Assembly: GCA_964413425.1 (NCBI GenBank)
Contig: CAYPST010000133.1
Span: 1-10,263 of the forward strand
Reading direction: 5' to 3'
DNA: 10,263 bases
DNA from: DATFLS01 sp964413425
Lineage (GTDB): Bacteria > Fidelibacterota > JAANXI01
This document shows positions 1-7,123 of this stretch, piece by piece (position 1 is the stretch's first letter; each line of letters starts with the position of its first letter). The position numbers and the translations under genes are program-made. The notes under the pieces are model-generated. The model made no database searches, had not been told where the DNA came from, and saw only the letters and a list, made by a program, of their open reading frames with translations.

Positions 1-22
1 GTATGCCGAAGGCATTCTTCGA

Positions 23-73
23 ACATTTTCTTTGTCGATTGAGCGATTTATTTCCGTAAATCGCTCAATTTGG
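23..73. repeat. 51-bp hairpin element, copy 1 (loop TTTCCG)
   Basis: A perfect 13-bp stem, ATTGAGCGATTTA (38-50) and TAAATCGCTCAAT (57-69), surrounds TTTCCG. Positions 23-50 equal 7115-7142 and positions 57-73 equal 7149-7165 base for base; only the loop differs. It lies 189 bp beyond the esterase stop. Immediately to its left is another small hairpin (ATGCC-GAA-GGCAT, 3-15), so the element may extend past the window edge. Confidence 0.9.
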
Positions 74-81
74 ATGTCATT

Positions 82-98
82 AAGATAAAAATTATCTT
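82..98. repeat. AT-rich 7-bp stem AAGATAA/TTATCTT
   Basis: AAGATAA (82-88) and TTATCTT (92-98) are perfect complements around AAA, 9 bp beyond the repeated hairpin element. Stability would be low because only one pair per arm is G-C. Confidence 0.35.
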
Positions 99-121
99 TC
101 AGATATGAAATAACATTTTGA

Positions 122-136
122 ATATACCTGGTATAT
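122..136. repeat. 15-bp palindrome ATATACC-T-GGTATAT
   Basis: Seven bases on each side of T129 are perfectly complementary. The form, a short odd-length palindrome in AT-rich noncoding DNA, resembles a binding site for a dimeric regulator, but no divergent gene is visible in the window to give it a target. It could also be a small cruciform. Confidence 0.4.
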
Positions 137-167
137 CCGATTGTAATATAGCATGATCTCTCCCTGG

Positions 168-186
168 CTCCGGGAAATACCCGGGG
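168..186. repeat. GC-rich hairpin downstream of the esterase gene
   Basis: CTCCGGG (168-174) can pair with CCCGGGG (180-186) around AAATA, with one G-T wobble. It lies 75 bp past the esterase stop. The following transcribed bases (CCAGGGAGAG) hold no T-run, so it is at best a weak terminator. Confidence 0.35.
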
Positions 187-261
187 GTTCACAGAATTAT
201 CTTTCGAATTTGGAGATCCCGAGACACGAGCCGTCGTCTTGCGTTTCACTCTCACGGCGTC

Positions 262-2397
262 TCATTGCGTGAGAACGTTCGATATGTCTTCGGCATTCCA
301 GGATTGCGTATGAAAAGCCACACTCCCACCCCCAGGCGAGGATTGATACCCGTCAACGATTGTGCGCTCCTCCCATCCTGAACCGATATTGTATGCATTC
401 AGTTGCGTCCCGGCAGTGAGTGCCAGCGCGGTTTGTATCCCCCCGATTCGCATGAAACCGGGAATGTAGTAATCAAGCAGTTCGTCATCATCCTGGTAGT
501 TCATCTCGTTTGCATCTATGATAACCCGATCCAGATTCCCGGATATGCCCGCCGCCAGCATTGACCAGAGTCCACCTTTGTGCAATCCCACCAGATTAAT
601 GTCCCGGGGTTGAAGACGACTTTTCACAAATGCCAGTGATGTGAGGATATCCTGCACTCGTTCCTGTGTATCTGTACGGTTAAATGTGGTGAAATGGGTG
701 AACGCCGTATCTCTCTGGGTTTCGGTGTCGGATTGCAGCACATGTTCCCCTATGCCGAATGCATCTATGGTCAGCACGGCATGGCCTTTTTCTATCAGCA
801 CCGACCTAAGGTCATCCACCTCAGCGGTTCCCGTTTTTCCCTGGGAAGACACAATCACGCTGATAGTTTCCGGATGGTTCTCAGGCGCAAAGAGAACTGC
901 CGGAACCCAATCCCGTTTACCTGCGCGGGAGATTACAAGTGTGGTAACACTGTAGCCGTCTTTTTTCACAGATTCATTCTGTTTGACAATCACCTGTTCC
1001 GGAATCTCTGCTGCCAGCACATGTTGATAGGCAGCACCATAGACTGCAATAAAATTCTCCCACGAAGTTCGGTCTGTCGGATAATACTCCTCCACCTGCT
1101 CCCGTGCCTGAGTTTGCAGGTAGCGTTTTAGCCGCAATGCAGTCATTTCTTCCGCAGGCAAAGAATACAGACTATCAGCGAGGTCCTGGTAGGTCAGGTC
1201 GCGATCCGTGATGCTCTCATTCAAAAACACCAGTAAGTCCTGATCTTTTTCCACCTGATATGATTGCTCCGGTATCCGGTCTCCAACATTCTCACCTTTG
1301 AGCCATCGATGAAACCAGGCGTACACCGCTTCCCTGCTGGCCCGGTTATAGTTATGACGATAGTCGAATTGCACATATTTCACCTTCTCAAGCGCATCAT
1401 ACAATCCGAAGATAGTCTGCATCATCGGATATTCCGTGGTCGGAGTATTGACAGTCCAGTCCTGGGTATTGGAGACCATCAGGAGCGGCCTTGGTGCCGT
1501 GAGTCCGCCGAACTCAATGTTGAACGCCTTGAGTCGCAATCCCGGGGCATTCTCGCAGAGGCATCCTCCCTGGAACTGGGCCGAGAGCATATTGACCGGC
1601 GCCGACACCTTAATGCGGCGATCCACGGCGGACAGCAGAAAGGTCTGAGTTCCACCGCCTGAAGCACCGGTCACCCCGATGCGCGTCGAATCGACATGCG
1701 GTAAAGACGTGATAAAATCCACCGCCCGAATACTGTTCCACAGCTGTATGCCCAGCAGATTAATTCCCCAGAGATTCGAGAGGCTGTCGGCGGCGAAATC
1801 ATGGCCGATCTGTCTGGTGTCGTTATAGCCGATCATATCATAGGCAAAGATAACATACCCCTGCTTCGCGAAATTAATGCATCTCGCCGGCACAGAATTG
1901 ACTTCCGTATTCACCAGCCGGCCTCGCTCCCAGTGACCGTGGGGAGAAACAATCCCCGGGAAGGGGCCACTGTTCCCGCGGGGCTGATACAGGTTTCCGC
2001 ACAGATAAAACCCGGGACACGACTCGATATAGACCTTGGAAACCGAATAGTCCTCATGGGTAATGGTGTCAAAGATGTGTGCATTCAGGGGCGTTTTCTC
2101 CGGCATCGGCCACAAACCGGCCGAAATAAGGATGTGTTTCCTGAGATATTCTCCCTTAGTCTCCCATATCGCTCTATCCGGATAGTCGGGTAAAGTAAAT
2201 TGCGTTTCCGTTTCCCGCATGGTTAACAGCCGGACATCCCGGTACGTCACATCCCGCCGGGACAACTCCGGCGTTCCATACACGTTATAAGAAGTGTCCT
2301 CCTTGTTATCAGAATCAGATTGCTGAGCGGGAAGTGGGCTCAACCCGGTGACCAGTATTCCCAGGATAAGAATGCAAACTCCCATATTTCGATTCAT
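262..2397 (-). CDS. Exported acetyl-xylan-esterase-like alpha/beta hydrolase with a degenerate second domain
   Basis: This 711-residue protein starts with a signal peptide (MNRNMGVCILILGILVTGLSPLPAQQ in outline: short basic region, hydrophobic core, likely cleavage near Pro-Ala-Gln-Gln at 23-26; no lipobox cysteine). It should act outside the cytoplasm, removing ester groups such as acetyl from polysaccharides. Domain 1 (about 90-368) is complete: PHGHWERGR (152-160), nucleophile elbow GASGGG with Ser246, GGCLCENAPGLR (277-288), SNTQDWT with Asp313 and DYRHNYNR with His348, giving a plausible Ser-Asp-His triad. Domain 2 (about 495-695) repeats the fold, with VIVSSQGKTG, AVLTIDAFGIGE (540-551) and an elbow at VGLHKGG (603-609), where His606 stands in place of the serine, so this half is probably not a hydrolase. 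It is much longer than single-domain esterases of about 300-400 residues. Third in the tight cluster after the symporter and deacetylase-like genes. The exact substrate is inferred only. Confidence 0.82.
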   Translation of the reverse strand: MNRNMGVCILILGILVTGLSPLPAQQSDSDNKEDTSYNVYGTPELSRRDVTYRDVRLLTMRETETQFTLPDYPDRAIWETKGEYLRKHILISAGLWPMPEKTPLNAHIFDTITHEDYSVSKVYIESCPGFYLCGNLYQPRGNSGPFPGIVSPHGHWERGRLVNTEVNSVPARCINFAKQGYVIFAYDMIGYNDTRQIGHDFAADSLSNLWGINLLGIQLWNSIRAVDFITSLPHVDSTRIGVTGASGGGTQTFLLSAVDRRIKVSAPVNMLSAQFQGGCLCENAPGLRLKAFNIEFGGLTAPRPLLMVSNTQDWTVNTPTTEYPMMQTIFGLYDALEKVKYVQFDYRHNYNRASREAVYAWFHRWLKGENVGDRIPEQSYQVEKDQDLLVFLNESITDRDLTYQDLADSLYSLPAEEMTALRLKRYLQTQAREQVEEYYPTDRTSWENFIAVYGAAYQHVLAAEIPEQVIVKQNESVKKDGYSVTTLVISRAGKRDWVPAVLFAPENHPETISVIVSSQGKTGTAEVDDLRSVLIEKGHAVLTIDAFGIGEHVLQSDTETQRDTAFTHFTTFNRTDTQERVQDILTSLAFVKSRLQPRDINLVGLHKGGLWSMLAAGISGNLDRVIIDANEMNYQDDDELLDYYIPGFMRIGGIQTALALTAGTQLNAYNIGSGWEERTIVDGYQSSPGGGSVAFHTQSWNAEDISNVLTQ

Positions 2398-2403
2398 ACA
2401 GCA

Positions 2404-2410
2404 CTCCTTT
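2404..2410 (-). promoter_or_regulatory. Ribosome binding site that fixes the esterase start
   Basis: AAAGGAG on the minus strand lies 6 nt before the ATG at 2397. It selects that ATG over the first in-frame ATG at 2457, which would add 20 residues ahead of the signal peptide and overlap the end of the preceding gene. Confidence 0.8.
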
Positions 2411-2419
2411 ATAAGGTCT

Positions 2420-3607
2420 CTACTCATTTTCTCTGTCGTAGACAACCTGACCGGCAAGGATTGTCTGGCGAATGGTGATCTCCTGATCCTGATAGCTGAA
2501 CACCACCAGATCGGCCCGTTTTCCAGGCTGGATGCTTCCGCGATCCGTGAGTCCGTTTACCCTGGCCGGATTTTCGCTGGCCATCCGAATTGCTTCCGCC
2601 ATCGGACATCGGGTGAACCGGATCATGTTCGCAATACACATATATAATGGAGCTGCGGCCCCGGCCAGCACCTCCTGTTCCGGAAACAGAATCACGCCCT
2701 CCTCCCGCAGCTCGACGGTTTTCTCGTCCCAGGTGTATTCTCCCGGGGGCATCCCCGCCAGCCGGGTCATATCCGAGACCAGCAGGAGCCGCTCCCCCCC
2801 CTTTACCTTATAGAATGTCTGCACTTCCTCCGGCCGGAGATGAAATCCGTCCACGATAATGCTCGCGGATAACCGGTCCTCGGCCAGCTGGGCCCAGAGC
2901 GGGTTCTCATGCCGGTGGATCAGATTTGCGCATCCGTTACCCAGATGGGTGGCGAGAGCGGCGCCGGAGTCCACCGCACTCCGAATCACGGAGGCACTGG
3001 CATTGTGATGGGCCAGGGCGACCACAATTCCCGCTTTCCGGCATCGGCGGATAAATTCGATGGCCCCTTCGAGTTCCGGCGCCAGGGAGACCTGCAGAAT
3101 GTTCCGGCCGGCTGCCTCGTTCCACCGGGAAAATTCCTCCCAATCCGGCGGTTTCACCCAGCGTTTGGTGTGCGCGCCCCGGTAGCCGTCCTCCGGACTG
3201 ATGTACGGGCCCTCCAGATGAAACCCGGGAATCGAGAGGCCGATATCCGGTTGGTTCATTGCTTTATTGAGTACCCTGAAATTCCGGAGAAGTCGATCGT
3301 ATCCGCTGGTGATCAGAGTAGGCAGATAGGTCGTCACTCCCGTTTTCCACAACTGGTGCGTGGCTTCCCGGATGTTTTCCACCTCGAGTTCCGGATCGGT
3401 AAAACCGTTCCCCGCATATCCGTTTACCTGGTTATCGATAAATCCGGGAGCGATATAGACTTCCCTGCTTTGCGGATCGTCAAACTGTTCTTTCCGGGAC
3501 ACACCGACAACTTGGCCATCGGCGATATGCACCGTCACCGGAGAGTCATCCAGGAAAAATTTCCCTTCCAATGAGGCCACCTGCCTGCCGAGAGTCATTG
3601 ATTCCAT
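2420..3607 (-). CDS. nagA: N-acetylglucosamine-6-phosphate deacetylase-like amidohydrolase
   Basis: This 395-residue protein is in the amidohydrolase superfamily, close to NagA, which hydrolyses GlcNAc-6-phosphate to glucosamine-6-phosphate and acetate in the cytoplasm. The start of the barrel reads APGFIDNQVNGYAGNGF: Gln60 and Asn62 replace the two histidines of binuclear relatives, as in the E. coli enzyme. Other landmarks are FHLEGPYISPEDGYRGAH (129-146) with metal-ligand Glu132, AHHNAS with His201, ATHLGNGCAN with His221 and Asn224, VDGFHL with His256, and LLVSDMT with catalytic Asp279. The barrel ends with the usual SENPAR and GSIQPGKRADLVVF segments. All expected catalytic residues are present, so the enzyme should be active. 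The segment after Asn224 (LIHRHENPLWAQLAEDRL) departs from the usual NAM form, so a different N-acetylated substrate is possible. The start is supported by a weak GGTGAG; Met4 is a possible alternative. No NagB is in the window. Its stop lies 22 bp before the next start. Confidence 0.83.
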   Translation of the reverse strand: MESMTLGRQVASLEGKFFLDDSPVTVHIADGQVVGVSRKEQFDDPQSREVYIAPGFIDNQVNGYAGNGFTDPELEVENIREATHQLWKTGVTTYLPTLITSGYDRLLRNFRVLNKAMNQPDIGLSIPGFHLEGPYISPEDGYRGAHTKRWVKPPDWEEFSRWNEAAGRNILQVSLAPELEGAIEFIRRCRKAGIVVALAHHNASASVIRSAVDSGAALATHLGNGCANLIHRHENPLWAQLAEDRLSASIIVDGFHLRPEEVQTFYKVKGGERLLLVSDMTRLAGMPPGEYTWDEKTVELREEGVILFPEQEVLAGAAAPLYMCIANMIRFTRCPMAEAIRMASENPARVNGLTDRGSIQPGKRADLVVFSYQDQEITIRQTILAGQVVYDRENE

Positions 3608-3643
3608 AGCTCACCATACTCTTTTCCACATGATTATCATCTC

Positions 3644-3658
3644 CCCGGACTCTCCGGG
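3644..3658 (-). other. Short intercistronic hairpin between symporter and deacetylase genes
   Basis: CCCGGA (3644-3649) pairs with TCCGGG (3653-3658) around a 3-nt loop, 4 nt after the symporter stop codon. On the transcribed strand it is followed by GAGATGATAATC, not a T-run, so it is unlikely to terminate transcription. It could shield the 3' end of a processed transcript, or be chance in a GC-rich spot. Confidence 0.4.
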
Positions 3659-3662
3659 ACAG

Positions 3663-5372
3663 TTATGCGCCGATCTGTGCCAGGAACAGCATCAATGCCA
3701 GAAGAAATACTACAATCCCTGCTGCTACCAGAAATCCGAGAATGTCCATCCGATATCGTTTCCAGGAGAATTTTTTCTTGAGGTCCATCAAATCGACCAG
3801 GATCAGACCATCCTCTTCTTCATCCTCCGGAATAAATTCCTCCAGTCTGGAATGTTTCTTCCGCGGTTTTTTCTTCTCCGACACGCCTTCCAGTTTAATT
3901 TCCACCCCGGCATCTTTCAATCGTTGTTCCTCCCCAACCGGCGTATCCAACAGCATGTAAAACTGCCGGAGTTTGTCTTTGGGTTCCGGCCTGGTGAAGT
4001 AGCTCACCGCCCACATCACAACTATTCCGACGGGCAAATAGGCCAGGATCTGGTACGGAAGGGTCCATCCGAAGATATAATGGGTGAGGGCAGAGACTCC
4101 TGCCATTGAGAGCACGCTGGCAATGGCTCCATACCGGTTGGCTTTTTTCCAGACCACACCGAACCAGAACGCCACACCCAGGTAGGCGGTATACTTCCAC
4201 ATCTCATGGAGCCCTTCGATTACGCTGGGAAACAGAAAAGCGAACGTGAGACCGCCCACCACGACAAAAAACGAGGCAATCCGGCCGACCTTTAACATAT
4301 CCTGCTGGGAAGCATCTTTTTTCAGATACCGGAGATAAACATTTCTGGTATACAGTGCGGAGCCGTGCACCATAAAGGCATCGCAACTGGACATGACCGC
4401 TGCCACCAGCGCGGCGACCATCAGTCCGACAAATCCCACCGGCAGGAGATTCCCGGCGATAATCCCGAAGGCTAATTCCCGTTCTTCAAATATCAGGTCC
4501 GGATACAGGAAGGCAGCGAACACACCGATGAACGCCCATCCCATGGTAGCAAATCGTTTCATGAAATTGCCGTAGGTCCAGCCCGACCGGCTGGCCATTT
4601 CGGTTTTGCCTGCGCCGCCAATGGCCATGTGATGGGGCTGAACCGTGATTCCGAACAGGCCGTTTACGACGACCATGATGATAAATAACAGCGTGATTTC
4701 CTCCGTGGCCACCAGATTGAACATTTCAGGGGCGAGTCCCTGGTGAATGGCTTCGATGCCTCCGGCCGCTTCCAAAGCGAACGGGATCAACATGAAACTG
4801 AGCACCAGGATTAATACGCCCTGTATGGCATCGGTGACGGCGGCCGCGATTAAGCCGCCGGCCAATCCATAGAGGACAAAAAGTCCGGTGGCAATAAATA
4901 TCACCAATTCTTCGGATAGTGCACCACGGGTAATGCCTTCGATTGTGATACCGGTTCCTTTGAGCATCAGACCGATGAACATGCAGAAGAAGATCATCCC
5001 CATAATGGTATAGAAGATGGCCAGCCCTTTTCCATATCGTTCTTCAAAGAAATCTGCCATGGTAACATAGCGCAGGCGTCTGTAGATGGGCGCAATCAAC
5101 CAATAGAAAGGAGTGGTGAACATCCAGAGCCACTGATACCAGATACCGGCCAATCCAGCGGTGTACGCCGCACCCGAGACCGAAACCGGTTGATCAGTAT
5201 GGGTGCCGACTCCGAACCCCTGCATGATCATCAGGAATTTGCCAAATCGACGGTTCCCCATAAAATAATCATCCGATGACTCTATCAGCTTCCTCGTCCA
5301 GACTCCCAGTGCCGTGATACCAACGAAGTACACAGCAATCACCAGTAAATCAATGATGTTTAAACCGACCAT
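3663..5372 (-). CDS. Sodium:solute symporter (SSS family) with a charged pre-C-terminal linker
   Basis: This 569-residue membrane protein has the LeuT-type architecture of the SSS family, which couples solute import to the sodium gradient; family substrates include sugars, sialic acid, inositol, proline and pantothenate. The first helix (about 6-25, IIDLLVIAVYFVGITALGVW) is followed by SSDDYFMGNRRFGKF, a family-typical segment. Hydrophobic helices continue at about 75-95, 118-137, 156-175, 183-200, 227-243, 274-290, 303-326, 365-382, 394-408, 413-433 and 440-458. AAVMSSCDAFMVHGSALYTR (324-343) matches the family signature, with Ser328 and Ser329 where sodium-binding serines usually sit. Residues 484-540 are a highly charged linker containing KKKPRKKH and PEDEEED, followed by one last helix (about 543-565). 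AAAGGA lies about 10 nt before the ATG. The deacetylase-like gene starts 55 bp downstream, so co-transcription is likely. The substrate is unknown. Confidence 0.9.
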   Translation of the reverse strand: MVGLNIIDLLVIAVYFVGITALGVWTRKLIESSDDYFMGNRRFGKFLMIMQGFGVGTHTDQPVSVSGAAYTAGLAGIWYQWLWMFTTPFYWLIAPIYRRLRYVTMADFFEERYGKGLAIFYTIMGMIFFCMFIGLMLKGTGITIEGITRGALSEELVIFIATGLFVLYGLAGGLIAAAVTDAIQGVLILVLSFMLIPFALEAAGGIEAIHQGLAPEMFNLVATEEITLLFIIMVVVNGLFGITVQPHHMAIGGAGKTEMASRSGWTYGNFMKRFATMGWAFIGVFAAFLYPDLIFEERELAFGIIAGNLLPVGFVGLMVAALVAAVMSSCDAFMVHGSALYTRNVYLRYLKKDASQQDMLKVGRIASFFVVVGGLTFAFLFPSVIEGLHEMWKYTAYLGVAFWFGVVWKKANRYGAIASVLSMAGVSALTHYIFGWTLPYQILAYLPVGIVVMWAVSYFTRPEPKDKLRQFYMLLDTPVGEEQRLKDAGVEIKLEGVSEKKKPRKKHSRLEEFIPEDEEEDGLILVDLMDLKKKFSWKRYRMDILGFLVAAGIVVFLLALMLFLAQIGA

Positions 5373-5520
5373 AAGCCATGTTTCCTTTCATTAAGATCTG
5401 CGATTGATCTCCAGAGAGCAGAGCATAGACATCTCCCGGAGAGCCTGTTCTCACATTGGCAAGTTACAACAATGAACCTGAAATCTAATTCTTGGCGCAC
5501 CGTGAAATCAAGGAATAATA

Positions 5521-5537
5521 CGCATCAAGATGATGCG
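5521..5537 (-). terminator. Probable intrinsic terminator after the aminotransferase
   Basis: On the minus strand a perfect 7-bp stem CGCATCA/TGATGCG with loop TCT lies 27 bp after the aminotransferase stop and is followed directly by TATTATTCCTTGATTT. The tail is T-rich but broken by A and C, so it may be weak. It suggests that the symporter trio downstream has its own promoter in the remaining 140 bp, although I could not identify clear promoter boxes there. Confidence 0.5.
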
Positions 5538-5564
5538 GCAACCTCCTACATCCGTCGGTCGCAC

Positions 5565-6929
5565 TCAACTCAGGATGGCATCGCATGCCTCAGCGAGCAC
5601 CTGAGCTCCTTCTTCAAGGGCATCTTCGGGGGTGATGAGGGGAGGCGCAATTTTAATGCACTGCCCGCCGGTGCCCACCGGGGCAAACATCAGCAATCCC
5701 ATCTGAAAGCATTTCTCATTAATCGCCAGCGCCCTGTCGGGGTCCGCCTGTTTGGTGCCGGGTTTTACGACCTGCATTCCGGCGACCAGACCTTTTACAT
5801 TGACCGACCCTATACTTTCCGGGTATTTCTTCTGAATATCAAACAACGGCGGAGCCAGGACCGCCTCCATTTCGGCAGCGTGCTGCACGATATTTTCTTC
5901 CTGCATCGCCCGGATATTTGCCACCGCCGATGCCACCGGAAGCGGGCTCGCCGAGTGGGTCGAGGTCATACTCCCCGGCTTATAGAGATTCATGACATCT
6001 TCTCGTCCGATAACAGCGGAAATAGGCAGCGATGATGAAATCCCCTTTCCGCAGGCAATTAAGTCCGGAGTGATGCCATAGTGTTCGAAGGTAAACCACT
6101 TGCCAGAACGCCCGAAACCGGACTGCACCTCATCACAGATGATAAGAATATCATTCTCCCGGCAGAATGCCTCCAGCTGTTGTGCATACTCCACCGGCAT
6201 GAAAAAGGGACCGACTCCCTGAAACGGTTCGAAAATTATCCCGGCAATATTTTTCGGCTCCACTCCTTTCTCTTCGAGGGTGCTGAGAAAGAGATCGAAA
6301 CTCCGATCTTCACAATGAAAGCCATCCGGGAATGGCACACTGACAAACCCGGGATCCAAATTCACAATCCAATCTTTCTGGGACTGCATCCCGCCGGCTA
6401 ACTGGGCTCCCAGGGTTCTGCCATGAAACCCATTATCAAACCCGACGATTACATGCTTCTCCCTGCCTCCCTGGCGAATACCGTATGTTCGCGCCAGTTT
6501 GATGGTATTTTCGGTCGCCTCGGACCCGGTGGAAAGCAGAAATACTCTGGTGAGTTTTTCCGGAGCAATTGAAACCAGTAACTCTGCCAGCTCCGCCCGT
6601 TTCTCGTGCATAAAGACATAGGTGGCCAGCAACGGCTTATCAACCTGTTCCTGAATCGCTTCCCGGATTGCAGGATGAGCATGCCCCGCATTCATAACCA
6701 GTACTCCCGATGACCAATCCAGCCAGACATTCCCCCACCGATCATAGACCTGGAACCCCTCGGCCTTGTCCCAGACAATCGGGGGCTGACCCAACATGGA
6801 TCGCGGCTCATATTGCTCCGATCGTTCCAGAATAGGGATCGATTCCGGGACTGGCAGGTCTGTTTGAATTCTTCGATACTGTGTGTCAACGCGATCAACT
6901 TGCTGTGGCTCCTGATGATAACTCGCCAT
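5565..6929 (-). CDS. Class III pyridoxal-phosphate aminotransferase
   Basis: This 454-residue enzyme belongs to the class III (GABA/ornithine/acetylornithine) fold-type I aminotransferases, cytoplasmic homodimers that move an amino group, typically a terminal one, to an oxo acid acceptor. The expected landmarks appear in order: WLDWSSGVLVMNAGHAHP (about 69-86), STGSEATENTIKLAR (133-147) for phosphate binding, GFHGRT (167-172), IIFEPFQG (231-238), the DEVQSGFGRSGKW segment (266-278) with Asp266 for the cofactor ring nitrogen, and CGKG (293-296) with Lys295 as the Schiff-base lysine. STHSASPL (323-330) matches the conserved Thr region. I chose the ATG at 6929 because GGAGG lies 5 nt before it; an in-frame GTG one codon upstream is only 2 nt from that site. 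The substrate is unknown: GABA, beta-alanine, ornithine-like compounds or an amino sugar derivative are all possible. A terminator-like hairpin follows the stop. Confidence 0.9.
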   Translation of the reverse strand: MASYHQEPQQVDRVDTQYRRIQTDLPVPESIPILERSEQYEPRSMLGQPPIVWDKAEGFQVYDRWGNVWLDWSSGVLVMNAGHAHPAIREAIQEQVDKPLLATYVFMHEKRAELAELLVSIAPEKLTRVFLLSTGSEATENTIKLARTYGIRQGGREKHVIVGFDNGFHGRTLGAQLAGGMQSQKDWIVNLDPGFVSVPFPDGFHCEDRSFDLFLSTLEEKGVEPKNIAGIIFEPFQGVGPFFMPVEYAQQLEAFCRENDILIICDEVQSGFGRSGKWFTFEHYGITPDLIACGKGISSSLPISAVIGREDVMNLYKPGSMTSTHSASPLPVASAVANIRAMQEENIVQHAAEMEAVLAPPLFDIQKKYPESIGSVNVKGLVAGMQVVKPGTKQADPDRALAINEKCFQMGLLMFAPVGTGGQCIKIAPPLITPEDALEEGAQVLAEACDAILS

Positions 6930-6975
6930 CACATCCTCCGTTCTTTCGTCTATCCGTTACTTATTTCCTAAGTTG

Positions 6976-7003
6976 AGCGATACGAGCTTCGCGAAGTATC
7001 GCT
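6976..7003. repeat. Nested palindrome AGCGATA...TATCGCT around CTTCGCGAAG
   Basis: The outer arms AGCGATA (6976-6982) and TATCGCT (6997-7003) are perfect complements, and the centre CTTCGCGAAG (6987-6996) is itself a perfect 10-bp palindrome. The left side carries a 4-nt bulge, CGAG. It begins with TTGAGCGAT (6973-6981), the same nine bases as in both copies of the 51-bp hairpin element. Confidence 0.75.
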
Positions 7004-7036
7004 TTCCCTAAGGGATCTTTGGGATACTTAGGGAAA
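7003..7036. repeat. Perfect 10-bp stem with 14-nt loop
   Basis: TTTCCCTAAG (7003-7012) is the exact reverse complement of CTTAGGGAAA (7027-7036), with a 14-nt loop between them. It lies 74 bp upstream of the aminotransferase ATG and so would be in that gene's leader if transcription continues from upstream. No T-run follows on the minus strand. Confidence 0.8.
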
Positions 7037-7046
7037 ACCCCGACTG

Positions 7047-7123
7047 AGAAAATGTGTGTTTTCACCGAATAGGTGCGGAACGTCCCGACGCCGTTTTCGG
7101 GGAGGTGAACACGTACATTTTCT
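7047..7123. repeat. Imperfect 20-bp inverted repeat, overlapping the hairpin element
   Basis: The left arm is 7047-7066 and the right arm 7104-7123. Comparing the left arm with the reverse complement of the right gives 17 of 20 matches, including 9 consecutive bases AGAAAATGT/ACATTTTCT. The 37-nt centre holds a further inner pair, CCGAA (7065-7069) and TTCGG (7096-7100). The right arm overlaps the T-rich left flank of hairpin copy 2, which makes this look like one compound structure. Confidence 0.7.

Noticed and set aside
2909..3574. Plus-strand 221-codon frame
   Set aside because: It is antisense to the deacetylase-like gene, which carries all its catalytic residues.
5373..5520. Promoter TTGATT with TAGATT upstream of the symporter
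   Set aside because: Each box matches consensus at only four of six bases with an 18-bp spacer; too weak to list, and the consensus for this taxon is unknown.
5472..6035. Plus-strand 187-codon frame
   Set aside because: It is antisense to the aminotransferase, whose landmarks are complete, and shows no family motif.
6929..6934. ATGTGATG overlap suggesting a start-stop mini-ORF before the aminotransferase
   Set aside because: The first ATG abuts the GGAGG site with no spacing, so initiation there is unlikely.
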